Shown here: positions 1 to 5,789 of the stretch, piece by piece
Layout of the letters: each line of letters starts with the position of its first letter
Numbering within the stretch: the first letter of the stretch is position 1
NCBI GenBank assembly: GCA_017385345.1
Contig: JAFNRY010000290.1
Coordinates: 1 to 9,066, forward strand
Direction: 5' to 3'
Length of the DNA stretch: 9,066 nt
Source of the DNA: Kiritimatiellia bacterium
GTDB taxonomy: Bacteria; Verrucomicrobiota; Kiritimatiellia; RFP12; UBA1067
Made by a program: the position numbers and the translations under genes
Notes under the pieces: model-generated
Told to the model about the DNA's origin: nothing
Seen by the model: only the letters and a program-made list of their open reading frames with translations
Databases searched by the model: none

Positions 1-239
1 GCGACATTCCGGACGGCGGCTTTTTCGACGCCGTCGAGCTTTCCCGCACCGCCGACGAAACGGTCTGGCTTCCGAAAACGCGCGGTCTCGCCGCCGTGCG
101 CAGCTCCGACGCGCACAATCTCGACGACATCGCGAAAGTGTGGGCCGAGGCGGACGCCGCCGGCTTTTCCGTCGCCGCGCTCAAGGACGTCTTCGCAAGA
201 CGCGCCGTATCGGTTTCTCCGCGGTTGACGCGGTTCTGA
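1..239 (+). CDS. PHP-domain metal-dependent phosphoesterase, C-terminal fragment
   Basis: The reading frame is open from base 3 to TGA at 237-239 and gives the last 78 residues of a protein that begins before the window. The telling motif is Ser-Asp-Ala-His at 105-116, in the context LAAVRSSDAHNLDDIAKVW. The SDAH/N-x-L-x-D-I arrangement is typical of the last metal-binding strand of PHP (polymerase and histidinol phosphatase) domains, where the Asp and His bind the metal cluster. PHP proteins hydrolyse phosphoesters such as nucleoside bisphosphates or short oligonucleotides, but the substrate cannot be told from this fragment. About 40 residues follow the motif, ending in an Arg-rich tail. 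The next gene is 62 bp downstream with its own promoter, so this is probably the last gene of its unit. The PHP call is fairly secure; the subfamily is not. Confidence 0.7.
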   Translation, partial: DIPDGGFFDAVELSRTADETVWLPKTRGLAAVRSSDAHNLDDIAKVWAEADAAGFSVAALKDVFARRAVSVSPRLTRF

Positions 240-249
240 GAGCTGCATT

Positions 250-261
250 TTGTGGTATAAT
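250..261 (+). promoter_or_regulatory. Extended -10 promoter (TTGTGGTATAAT) of the secreted-protein gene
   Basis: A perfect TATAAT at 256-261 is preceded by TGTGG, which supplies the TG of an extended -10 element. Transcription would start near 267-269, leaving a leader of about 33-35 nt that contains a ribosome binding site. No good -35 lies at 16-18 bp; TTGACG at 225-230 is 25 bp away, too far. The same motif recurs in front of ruvB, nrnA, lpxC and, on the other strand, the tRNA operon. Confidence 0.75.
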
Positions 262-290
262 CCGTCCAGAGGCCGAAGACGGCTTCTGTA

Positions 291-295
291 AGGAG
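291..295 (+). promoter_or_regulatory. Ribosome binding site that sets the start at 302
   Basis: AGGAG lies 6 nt before ATG 302. This, the promoter at 250-261 and the signal peptide directly after this ATG fix the start. The frame is open back to an ATG at 140, but that lies inside the upstream PHP gene and before the promoter, so it is rejected. Confidence 0.8.
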
Positions 296-301
296 AAAAA
301 G

Positions 302-1072
302 ATGCATAAAACGGTGAAAACGGCAATCGTCTGCGCCGCGGCGGCGTTCGCGGCCGCGACCGCCTCGGCTGAGGCGCTCGTGTTCAACTTCAAAGCGACT
401 CTCAAAACGACTGTCGCCAAGCAGGGCAAGATCAAAAGTTCCGCTTTGACGTGCCTCGACGAGTCGGAGAAGCTCGTTTACCGCAAGCAGGGTTCCGTGA
501 AGATCGAAGGCCTGATCTGGGGATGCGACTGCGAAGCTCTCGCGACCGTGACCGGCTACACCGAGCCCACGACCGACGGCTGCCTGTTCTGGGACGTGTC
601 GGCGAAGCAGCTGCTCGAAAACGGCAGTTTCGCGTGGAAACTCCTCAACCGCATCGATTCCAACGGCAAGAAGGCCGAAGGCGCCTGGAGGTTCGAATCG
701 GAATGCTACGATCTTACCGGCGGCGGCTTCGGTTCGGTGAAGACCCAGGGCAAAGGCGACGAAACGACGTTCTTCATCAACAACCTCTCCGGCAACGTGG
801 CGGGCTGGAAGTGCGCTCCCGGCCTTACGATAAGGTCCGGCACGTACCGCCCCTGCACGTTCTGCGACGAGGGCGAAGAGGAGACCGAAGAGACCGAAAT
901 CGCGCAGGCGTGGTCGCTCTGCGGATGCGACACCAGCGACGAGTTTACGGCCATTTCCGGCACCTGGACGCTCAAGTACAACAAGAAAGCCTCCGCCAAG
1001 CTCAGCGATTCGACTTCGATACTCGAAGCCTATTCGTTCCCGTCCTACGTAAAGAGCAAAATCGGGGGCTGA
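302..1072 (+). CDS. Secreted Cys-rich protein of unknown function
   Basis: This 256-residue protein belongs to no family I can name with certainty. It has a clear Sec signal peptide: a basic N-terminus (MHKTVK), an Ala-rich core at about 8-20, and a likely signal peptidase I cut after Ala21-Ser22-Ala23. The predicted mature part has ten cysteines, at 51, 75, 77, 94, 135, 171, 185, 188, 207 and 209, including CxC (75-77), CxxC (185-188) and CxC (207-209). The even number and the export signal suggest disulfides or metal binding in the periplasm or outside the cell. An acidic linker (189-199, rich in Glu) separates a main domain rich in Gly, Trp and aromatic residues from a short C-terminal segment. 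There are no transmembrane segments after the signal and no lipobox. The frame following the signal (VFNFKATLKTT) reads like a beta-strand start. The gene has its own promoter and ribosome binding site. The glycosyltransferase gene follows after 5 bp and is probably co-transcribed. The gene is certain; the function is unknown. Confidence 0.85.
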   Translation: MHKTVKTAIVCAAAAFAAATASAEALVFNFKATLKTTVAKQGKIKSSALTCLDESEKLVYRKQGSVKIEGLIWGCDCEALATVTGYTEPTTDGCLFWDVSAKQLLENGSFAWKLLNRIDSNGKKAEGAWRFESECYDLTGGGFGSVKTQGKGDETTFFINNLSGNVAGWKCAPGLTIRSGTYRPCTFCDEGEEETEETEIAQAWSLCGCDTSDEFTAISGTWTLKYNKKASAKLSDSTSILEAYSFPSYVKSKIGG

Positions 1073-1077
1073 GGGGC

Positions 1078-2217
1078 ATGAAAATACTCCAGGTTCTGCC
1101 TGCGCTTGGACAGGGCGGGGTGGAACGCGGCGCGGCCGAGATCGCGAAAGCGCTCTCGGCCGCCGGAGTATCGAACGCTGTCGCCTCCGCCGGCGGAATG
1201 CTCGCGCCCGGCATCGCGAGCCGCGGAACCGAGTGTCTGACGCTCCCGCTGGCGTCGAAGAATCCTTTCGTTGTCGCGGCGAACGCGAGACGGCTCGCCC
1301 GGATCGCGGTCGATGGCGGTTTTACCCTCATGCACGTGCGCTCGCGGGCGCCGGCGTGGAGCGTACGCTCGGCGTCGCGCATGACGGGCATTCCTTTTAT
1401 TTCAACGTGGCACGGACTTTACGGAACCGAGCCGCGCTTTCTCAAGATTCCATACAATCGAATCATGCTGTCCGGCTGCGCCGTCATAGCGGTTTCGGAC
1501 TGCGTAAAGCGGCATATTGTCGAAACGTACGGCGCCGATCCGCGCAAGATAAGGCGCATATGGCGCGGCGCGGACACGAGCGTATTCCGCCCGGACGCCG
1601 TGTCCGCGGAGGCTGTCGCCAGATTCAAGGCCTCGCTCGGCTTCGGCGCGGACGAGCGTATTGTCATGCTGCCGGGCCGTCTTACGGCGTGGAAGGGACA
1701 GGAGCTGCTTCTCCAGGCCGCAGGATTGATGAAAAGCGGGCGGTTCGCGCTGCTTTTCGTCGGTTCCGACCAGGGGCGCAAAGATTATTCGGCGAGATTG
1801 AAGGCGCTTGCTGCCGCGCTTCCCGTGAAGACGGTGTTTCTCGAGCATTCCGGCGAAATGCCGCTGCTGTACGCGGCGAGCGACGTGGCCGTGAGCGCGT
1901 CGAGCGCCCAGCCGGAGGCTTTCGGGCGCGTCATTCCGGAGGCGCAGGCGATGGGGACGATTGCCGTCGGCACCGCGCACGGAGGGGCCTGCGAAACGAT
2001 CGAGGACGGCAAGACAGGTTTTCTCGTCCCGCCTGGCGACGCCGCCGCGCTCGCCGCCGCGCTCGACAAGGCGCTTTCGCTCGCGCCCGAAGAGCGCCGC
2101 CGCATTTCCCGCGCTTCGGTCGAGTCCGTCGCGAGCCGTTTTTCCACGGCGAGGATGTGCGAAGAAACGCTTGCTTTCTACCGCGAACTGCACGAGCGCG
2201 GTTTCAGTTTGGTATAA
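1078..2217 (+). CDS. GT4 family glycosyltransferase (GT-B fold)
   Basis: The 379-residue product is a retaining GT-B glycosyltransferase of family GT4, likely transferring a sugar from a nucleotide-sugar to LPS core, O-antigen or another cell-surface glycan on the cytoplasmic face of the inner membrane. The N-terminal acceptor domain opens with MKILQVLPALGQGGVERGA; the GGVER loop (13-17) is common in LPS-core transferases. The C-terminal donor domain has PGRLTAWKGQ (199-208) and the EX7E motif, Glu280 and Glu288, within PEAFGRVIPEA. GKTGFLVPPGD (311-321) is the usual strand after the donor site. Length is normal for the family. The start is ATG 1078, 5 bp after the previous stop, with a purine-rich GAGGGG before it; the long frame running back to 451 lies over the upstream gene and is a shadow. 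The final codons TTG GTA TAA also form part of the ruvB promoter. Sugar and acceptor cannot be predicted. Confidence 0.92.
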   Translation: MKILQVLPALGQGGVERGAAEIAKALSAAGVSNAVASAGGMLAPGIASRGTECLTLPLASKNPFVVAANARRLARIAVDGGFTLMHVRSRAPAWSVRSASRMTGIPFISTWHGLYGTEPRFLKIPYNRIMLSGCAVIAVSDCVKRHIVETYGADPRKIRRIWRGADTSVFRPDAVSAEAVARFKASLGFGADERIVMLPGRLTAWKGQELLLQAAGLMKSGRFALLFVGSDQGRKDYSARLKALAAALPVKTVFLEHSGEMPLLYAASDVAVSASSAQPEAFGRVIPEAQAMGTIAVGTAHGGACETIEDGKTGFLVPPGDAAALAAALDKALSLAPEERRRISRASVESVASRFSTARMCEETLAFYRELHERGFSLV

Positions 2218-2218
2218 T
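2208..2218 (+). promoter_or_regulatory. Extended -10 promoter (TTTGGTATAAT) of ruvB, overlapping the upstream stop codon
   Basis: TATAAT at 2213-2218 is preceded by TTTGG. The stop codon of the glycosyltransferase (TAA 2215-2217) lies inside it. Only 9 nt separate the -10 from ATG 2228, so transcription starting 6-7 nt downstream leaves a leader of about 2-4 nt. No convincing -35 is visible. Confidence 0.75.
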
Positions 2219-2227
2219 CGGCGCGGC

Positions 2228-3238
2228 ATGAGAGCGCAAAGACAGAGCGAAGAACTGAACAGGCGGAACAACGCCTTCGACAATACTCTTAGGCCCGTCG
2301 ATTTCGAAGGTTTCGTCGGGCAGGAGAAGGTTCGCGACCGCCTCATGCTCGCCGTGGAGGCGGCGAAGGCGCGCGGAGAGCCTCTCGATCACGTTCTTTT
2401 TTCCGGGCCGCCCGGCCTCGGCAAGACCACGCTGTCGTATATCCTCGGCGAAGCGATGGGCGTGAACGTGAAGACGACGTCCGGGCCGGTGGTGACCAAG
2501 CCGGGCGACCTCGCCGGGCTGCTTACGACGCTCGAGCCGGGCGACATCGTGTTCGTCGATGAAATCCACCGTCTTGCAAAGACCGTGGAGGAGTATCTCT
2601 ACAGCGCGATGGAGGATTTCGCGATCGACATAATGCTCGATCAGGGCCCGGGCGCGCGGTCGGTAAGGCTGGAACTGCCCAAGTTCACGCTCGTCGGCGC
2701 CACGACCCGGATCGGTCTGATCGCCGCGCCGCTGCGCGCGCGGTTCGGCCTCGTCAACAGGCTCGACTACTACGGGCCCGAACTCCTCGCCGAAATCGTC
2801 CGCCGCAGCGCGGCGAAGCTGTCTGTGGAAATCGACGCGGACGGCGCGCTGGAGATAGCGAGGAGGGCGCGCGGAACGCCGCGCATAGCCAACAACTTGC
2901 TGCGCCGCGTTCGCGACTACGCGCAGGTGAGGGCGGGTAACTTCATAACCGGCGAGGTCGCGAAAAAGTCCCTCGGTTTGCTGGAGATCGACCCCAACGG
3001 CCTGGACGACATGGACAGGCGGATCCTCGAGACGATCTGCGTCAAGTTTTCAGGCGGGCCGGTCGGCCTTTCGACGATCGCGGTCTCGGTGGGCGAGGAG
3101 CCTGATACCATCGAAGAGGCGTACGAGCCGTTTTTGATAATGGAAGGCTATCTCGAGCGCACGCCCAAAGGCCGCGTCGCGACTCCGCTCGCTTTTTCGC
3201 GCCTTGGATTGCAGGCGCCGGCCAGAGGCAGAGGTTGA
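2228..3238 (+). CDS. ruvB: Holliday junction branch migration helicase RuvB
   Basis: RuvB is the AAA+ motor that, loaded by RuvA, drives branch migration of Holliday junctions in recombinational repair. The 336-residue length is normal. The N-terminus has the typical FDNTLRPVDFEGFVGQEKV. Walker A is GPPGLGKTT (60-68), Walker B is VDEIH (110-114), sensor 1 is GATTR (157-161), the arginine finger is the Arg of APLRARFG (Arg170), and sensor 2 is GTPRIANNLLRRVRDYA (216-232). The C-terminal winged-helix DNA-binding domain includes GGPVGLSTIA (276-285) and ends soon after RTPKGRVAT. ATG 2228 is the only start that fits the family N-terminus. It has no Shine-Dalgarno sequence and sits 9 nt after the -10 box, so the mRNA should be nearly leaderless. 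ruvA and ruvC are not adjacent. The gene ends 8 bp from the 3' end of a convergent tRNA-Ser gene, with no room for a conventional terminator. Confidence 0.98.
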   Translation: MRAQRQSEELNRRNNAFDNTLRPVDFEGFVGQEKVRDRLMLAVEAAKARGEPLDHVLFSGPPGLGKTTLSYILGEAMGVNVKTTSGPVVTKPGDLAGLLTTLEPGDIVFVDEIHRLAKTVEEYLYSAMEDFAIDIMLDQGPGARSVRLELPKFTLVGATTRIGLIAAPLRARFGLVNRLDYYGPELLAEIVRRSAAKLSVEIDADGALEIARRARGTPRIANNLLRRVRDYAQVRAGNFITGEVAKKSLGLLEIDPNGLDDMDRRILETICVKFSGGPVGLSTIAVSVGEEPDTIEEAYEPFLIMEGYLERTPKGRVATPLAFSRLGLQAPARGRG

Positions 3239-3246
3239 AGTTGATT

Positions 3247-3336
3247 TGGCGGAGGGGGGGGGATTCGAACCCCCGGTGGAGTTGCCCCCACACAACCTTT
3301 CCAAGGTTGCACCATCGACCACTCGGACACCCCTCC
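3247..3336 (-). tRNA. tRNA-Ser (anticodon GGA)
   Basis: Read on the - strand, a 90-nt class II tRNA ends with an encoded CCA (+ strand TGG 3247-3249). The acceptor stem GGAGGGG (3336-3330) pairs perfectly with CCCCTCC (3257-3251). The anticodon stem CAACC/GGTTG encloses the loop TTGGAAA, so the anticodon is GGA, reading UCC and UCU. The long variable arm (GTGGGG/CTCCAC around a GCAA tetraloop) identifies a serine tRNA. The T arm is GGGGG-TTCGAAT-CCCCC. The T stem and acceptor together make a run of nine G on the + strand (3254-3262), a place where sequencing errors are likely. It is the last gene of a three-tRNA transcript. Confidence 0.96.
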
Positions 3337-3374
3337 AGTCGCCACATCCTTCGCCCGCGGTCTTGTCAATGCGC

Positions 3375-3460
3375 TGGTGCCAGGAGCGGGACTCGAACCC
3401 GCACATACTCGCGTATAGCAGATTTTGAGTCTGCCGCGGCTGCCATTACGCCACCCTGGC
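3375..3460 (-). tRNA. tRNA-Leu (anticodon CAA)
   Basis: This 86-nt class II tRNA on the - strand has an encoded CCA (TGG at 3375-3377 on the + strand). The acceptor stem GCCAGGG/TCCTGGC has one G-T pair. The anticodon stem GCAGA/TCTGC encloses the loop CTCAAAA, giving anticodon CAA, which reads UUG. A long variable arm with an ATAC/GTAT stem fits leucine. The T arm is GCGGG-TTCGAGT-CCCGC. It lies 12 nt after tRNA-Gly and 38 nt before tRNA-Ser in the same transcript. Confidence 0.95.
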
Positions 3461-3472
3461 AAGTTCCGCCAT

Positions 3473-3546
3473 TGGAGCGGGCGAAGGGAATCGAACCCTC
3501 GTAGCCAGCTTGGAAGGCTGGAGCTCTGCCATTGAGCTACGCCCGC
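3473..3546 (-). tRNA. tRNA-Gly (anticodon TCC)
   Basis: This 74-nt class I tRNA on the - strand has an encoded CCA (TGG at 3473-3475 on the + strand). The acceptor stem GCGGGCG/CGCCCGC is perfect. The D arm is GCTC...GAGC, and the anticodon stem CCAGC/GCTGG encloses the loop CTTCCAA, giving anticodon TCC, which reads GGA and GGG. The T loop is TTCGATT. It is the first gene of the tRNA operon; its 5' end is about 13 nt from the predicted transcription start. Confidence 0.96.
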
Positions 3547-3565
3547 GTTGGCAAAGGACGCGGAT

Positions 3566-3607
3566 ATTCTACCACACCCCCCCGCTTGTATTCAATCGTT
3601 TTTTTTT
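3566..3607 (-). promoter_or_regulatory. Promoter of the tRNA-Gly-Leu-Ser operon, with an UP-like A-tract
   Basis: On the - strand, the -10 is TAGAAT (3571-3566), extended by TGTGG (3576-3572). The -35 is TTGAAT (3595-3590) after an 18-bp spacer that contains seven consecutive G (3583-3577). Nine consecutive A (3607-3599) lie just upstream of the -35, at about -40 to -48, where UP elements bind the alpha subunit C-terminal domain. Transcription would start near 3559. This is the only promoter in the window with a recognisable -35. Confidence 0.7.
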
Positions 3608-3609
3608 CG

Positions 3610-3632
3610 CCGGTTTTCGTCGGGAAAACCGG
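3610..3632. repeat. Perfect 9-bp inverted repeat upstream of the tRNA promoter
   Basis: CCGGTTTTC (3610-3618) and GAAAACCGG (3624-3632) are exact inverted repeats around a 5-nt loop. On the + strand the T-run comes before the hairpin, not after it, and on the - strand the hairpin is followed by A's, so it is not an intrinsic terminator in either direction. It lies just upstream of the A-tract of the tRNA promoter and may be a protein-binding site there. Confidence 0.5.
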
Positions 3633-3710
3633 AGTTCTCGTTCCGCCGGTCTTGAACGTTTGGACGGGCCTTCGGGATCGTTTAGTGATTCCTTCAGGAA
3701 GAAAAGGTCG

Positions 3711-3749
3711 TGACACCCGGATGTCACACCCCATGACACCCGGATGTCA
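3711..3749. repeat. Two tandem copies of a 16-bp palindrome, TGACACCCGGATGTCA
   Basis: Identical copies occupy 3711-3726 and 3734-3749, with start-to-start spacing of 23 bp, about two helical turns. Each is a near-perfect palindrome: TGACA/TGTCA arms, a CCGG centre, and one mismatched pair. This layout is typical of sites for a dimeric regulator bound side by side on one face of the helix. The pair lies 64 bp before the nrnA promoter motif and about 150 bp upstream of the predicted start of the divergent tRNA transcript, so it could serve either. A short dispersed REP-like repeat is the alternative. The cognate protein is unknown. Confidence 0.6.
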
Positions 3750-3769
3750 TTTTGTCGGGTTGCCGTTTG

Positions 3770-3793
3770 AACCGCCGGCTGTTTCCGGCGGTT
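3770..3793 (+). terminator. Hairpin, possible rho-independent terminator before nrnA
   Basis: AACCGCCGG (3770-3778) and CCGGCGGTT (3785-3793) form a perfect 9-bp stem with a 6-nt loop, followed by GTTTCCGTTGCC, which is T-rich but has no solid T-run. It would stop + strand readthrough from ruvB just before the nrnA promoter, 20 bp downstream. The weak T-tract leaves open that it is an operator or only a structural repeat. Confidence 0.4.
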
Positions 3794-3813
3794 GTTTCCG
3801 TTGCCTTGCACGG

Positions 3814-3824
3814 TTTGGTATAAT
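3814..3824 (+). promoter_or_regulatory. Extended -10 promoter (TTTGGTATAAT) of the nrnA operon
   Basis: TATAAT at 3819-3824 with TTTGG before it. Only 7 nt separate it from ATG 3832, so the transcription start should fall on or next to the A of the start codon. There is no convincing -35; TTGCCT at 3801-3806 is too close (12 bp). Confidence 0.8.
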
Positions 3825-3831
3825 CGCTGGG

Positions 3832-4869
3832 ATGGGAAAAGAGGAGATTGACATCGATATAGGCATCGACAAAGAGGAGAAGGGCCGGTTCAAGGCGGCG
3901 CTGGACGCGATAGGAGCGGCCTCGCGCATATTGGTGACCGGCCACCTTAGCCCCGACGGCGATTCCGCCGGATGTATGGTGGCGCTGGTGCGCATGCTTC
4001 GCGCCGCCGGCCGCCAGGCGTGGGCGTCCGCGGAGGCGAAGGCCTTGGGGAAGCTCTGCTTCCTCGACGGTACCGGCGATTTCCTTTCGCCGCGCAAACT
4101 CAAAGGGAGAAAGTTCGATCTGCTCGTCGCCGTCGATTGCGCGTCTCCCGAGCGCATGCCGCCCGAGATCCGGCCGGTAGCGTCGGCCGTGAAGACGGTT
4201 TGCATCGACCACCATATCGCCGGCGACGTTTCGTTCGGGGACGTTCGCATAATCGACAGCAACGCCTCTTCCGCCGGGGAGATGGTCTGGCGTCTGGCCC
4301 GGTACGCGGGATGGGGAATCGACGCCTCCTCCGCCGAGGCCCTCTGGACGGCGATAGTGACCGACACCGGGCGTTTCGCATACGAATCCACCAGCCCCGC
4401 GACGCTGCGCATTGCGGCGGACCTGCTTGCCCGCGGCGTCCGCACCTCCTATATAAACGATGTAATCTACGGGGTGCAGCCTCGGCGCGCGATAGAGCTC
4501 AAGCGGCGCGCGTGGCGGTCGCTGCACGTCTGGAAGAACAGGCTCGCCGCGGAAGTTTCGCTCAAGCGCGAGGATTTCCGGGAAGTGCGCGGCACGAAGG
4601 CCGACGTCGAGGACGTCATCGAGATCCCCCGCTCGGTCGCCGGCGTGAAAATCGCTCTTTTCTTTTACGAAATACCGGACCGCACCGAGGAAACGCGCTG
4701 CTCGATCCGCACGCGCGGCGACATCGACGCCACCGCGATCGCCGGCGTTTTCGGCGGCGGCGGCCACCTCAGGGCGGCGGGCTGCACCATAGCCGCGCCG
4801 ATCGCGTCCGCGAGGCGCATGATGCGTAAGGCCGTCGGCGACATGTTCGGCGCGGGAGGGCGCTCGTGA
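3832..4869 (+). CDS. nrnA: DHH/DHHA1 phosphoesterase, NrnA-like oligoribonuclease / pAp phosphatase
   Basis: NrnA-type enzymes are cytoplasmic, Mn-dependent nucleases that degrade very short RNA to mononucleotides and often dephosphorylate pAp. The 345-residue length is normal. The DHH domain shows its metal ligands in order: GHLSPDGD (His38, Asp42, Asp44), VDCA (Asp102), the DHH signature in CIDHH (126-128) and TDTGRF (Asp178). The C-terminal DHHA1 domain has GGGGHLRAAGC (308-318), which binds substrate. All catalytic positions look intact. ATG 3832 has no Shine-Dalgarno sequence and lies 7 nt after the -10, implying a leaderless mRNA. The first 16 residues are strongly acidic (MGKEEIDIDIGIDKEE). 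It is the first gene of an operon: its TGA overlaps the GTG of the next gene. The link between RNA turnover and the following envelope and sensor genes is not obvious. The DHH family call is very secure; choosing NrnA over other DHHA1 proteins is likely. Confidence 0.92.
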   Translation: MGKEEIDIDIGIDKEEKGRFKAALDAIGAASRILVTGHLSPDGDSAGCMVALVRMLRAAGRQAWASAEAKALGKLCFLDGTGDFLSPRKLKGRKFDLLVAVDCASPERMPPEIRPVASAVKTVCIDHHIAGDVSFGDVRIIDSNASSAGEMVWRLARYAGWGIDASSAEALWTAIVTDTGRFAYESTSPATLRIAADLLARGVRTSYINDVIYGVQPRRAIELKRRAWRSLHVWKNRLAAEVSLKREDFREVRGTKADVEDVIEIPRSVAGVKIALFFYEIPDRTEETRCSIRTRGDIDATAIAGVFGGGGHLRAAGCTIAAPIASARRMMRKAVGDMFGAGGRS

Positions 4870-5789
4870 AAACGCTCGTTCTGACGGACGGCAAGGCCGG
4901 CCACGAAAACCAGTCCAGGGCGTTCGCGGCCGCCATTTCGGGCGCCGGCGGCTTCGAAGTCGTGCCGGTCCGCTTCAAATCGCCTCTCTGCAAAATCCTA
5001 TCCTACGCGCTCGACCGCATCGGAGTATGCTGCGAGGGCCTTTTGGAATACGGTTCGCATTCTCCGGCGGACGTCGTCGTCGGCGCCGGCTCCGGCACGT
5101 TCTACGCCGCCAAGACGCTTGCGCGCCGCCAGGGCTGCAAATGCGCCGCGATTCTCTACCCGCGCGGCTACAGGCTCGGAGGCTTCGATTGCATCCTCGC
5201 CCCTTCGTTCGACAATCCCGCCCGGCGCGGCAACGTGGTCGAACTGCCCGTCAACATCGTCGCCGGCGGCGACGCCTTCTACGAGGCGGGCGTCGCCTCG
5301 TTCCGGGAGCGCCACGCGCTGCCGTCCGGCGGGCGCAAGGCGGCCGCCGCCATAATCGGAGGCCCGAACAAACGCTCCTTCATGTCCGCGGACTGGATGA
5401 AGGAGCGTCTCGACGAAATGTTCGCCGCCACCGATGGCATGGAGAGGTGGGTGACGACTTCGCGCAGAACCCCGCCGGAAGTCGAGAAAGTCGTGGAGTC
5501 GTATCCTTGGGATTATGCTTTGATCTATTCGAAGGATTCCTACAATCCGATACCGGCGTTCGTGTCGCTCGCCGAGCGCCTGTACGTCACGGCGGAATCG
5601 ACCGGCATGCTTTCCGAGGCGTGTTCGCGCGGGAACGCCGAAGTGCGCGTTTTCGACAATCTCGCGCCCGGGGGCCACAAGTTCCGCCGTTTCCTTGAAA
5701 GCCTCCGCGCCGGCGGGTACGTGGACGGCAGGAGGAAGGCCGATCTCGGGGAATGTTTCGCCCGCGCAAAGGCGCTGCTCGGGGCATGA
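4866..5789 (+). CDS. ELM1/GtrOC1-family protein, putative glycosyltransferase
   Basis: The 307-residue product matches the bacterial family related to plant ELM1 (DUF1022), proposed to be GT-B-like glycosyltransferases. Family marks are TDGKAGHENQSRA (7-19), IGGPNK (164-169), TSRRTP (198-203), the NPIPAF region (227-232) and RLYVTAESTGMLSEA (238-252), then PGGHKFRRFLESL near the C-terminus. Ser/Glu-rich loops of the last kind bind nucleotide-sugars in related transferases, but activity is not established for most members. There is no signal peptide or membrane segment. The start is GTG 4866, which overlaps the nrnA stop by 4 bp (GTGA), so translation is likely coupled. The stop overlaps the next gene by 4 bp (ATGA). 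Bacterial members often sit near envelope genes; here a sensor kinase and an LpxC homologue follow. The family is confident; the reaction is unknown. Confidence 0.85.
   Translation: MKTLVLTDGKAGHENQSRAFAAAISGAGGFEVVPVRFKSPLCKILSYALDRIGVCCEGLLEYGSHSPADVVVGAGSGTFYAAKTLARRQGCKCAAILYPRGYRLGGFDCILAPSFDNPARRGNVVELPVNIVAGGDAFYEAGVASFRERHALPSGGRKAAAAIIGGPNKRSFMSADWMKERLDEMFAATDGMERWVTTSRRTPPEVEKVVESYPWDYALIYSKDSYNPIPAFVSLAERLYVTAESTGMLSEACSRGNAEVRVFDNLAPGGHKFRRFLESLRAGGYVDGRRKADLGECFARAKALLGA

Noticed and set aside
225..230. TTGACG as a -35 for the promoter at 250-261
   Set aside because: The spacer to TATAAT would be 25 bp, far beyond 16-19 bp, and the sequence lies in the coding end of the PHP gene.
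3204..3504. Open frames on both strands across the tRNA cluster (for example sequences reading GGGDSNPRWSCPHTTFPRLH)
   Set aside because: These are translations of tRNA genes and their antisense; such peptides are a well-known annotation artefact.
3599..3607. Run of nine T on the + strand as an intrinsic terminator for ruvB readthrough
   Set aside because: No stem-loop directly precedes it; the inverted repeat at 3610-3632 comes after it. It is better explained as the A-tract upstream of the - strand tRNA promoter.
3610..3793. CRISPR array or mobile element suggested by repeats in this intergenic region
   Set aside because: There are only two copies of a 16-bp palindrome 23 bp apart, with no regular spacers, no cas genes, no transposase and no target-site duplication.
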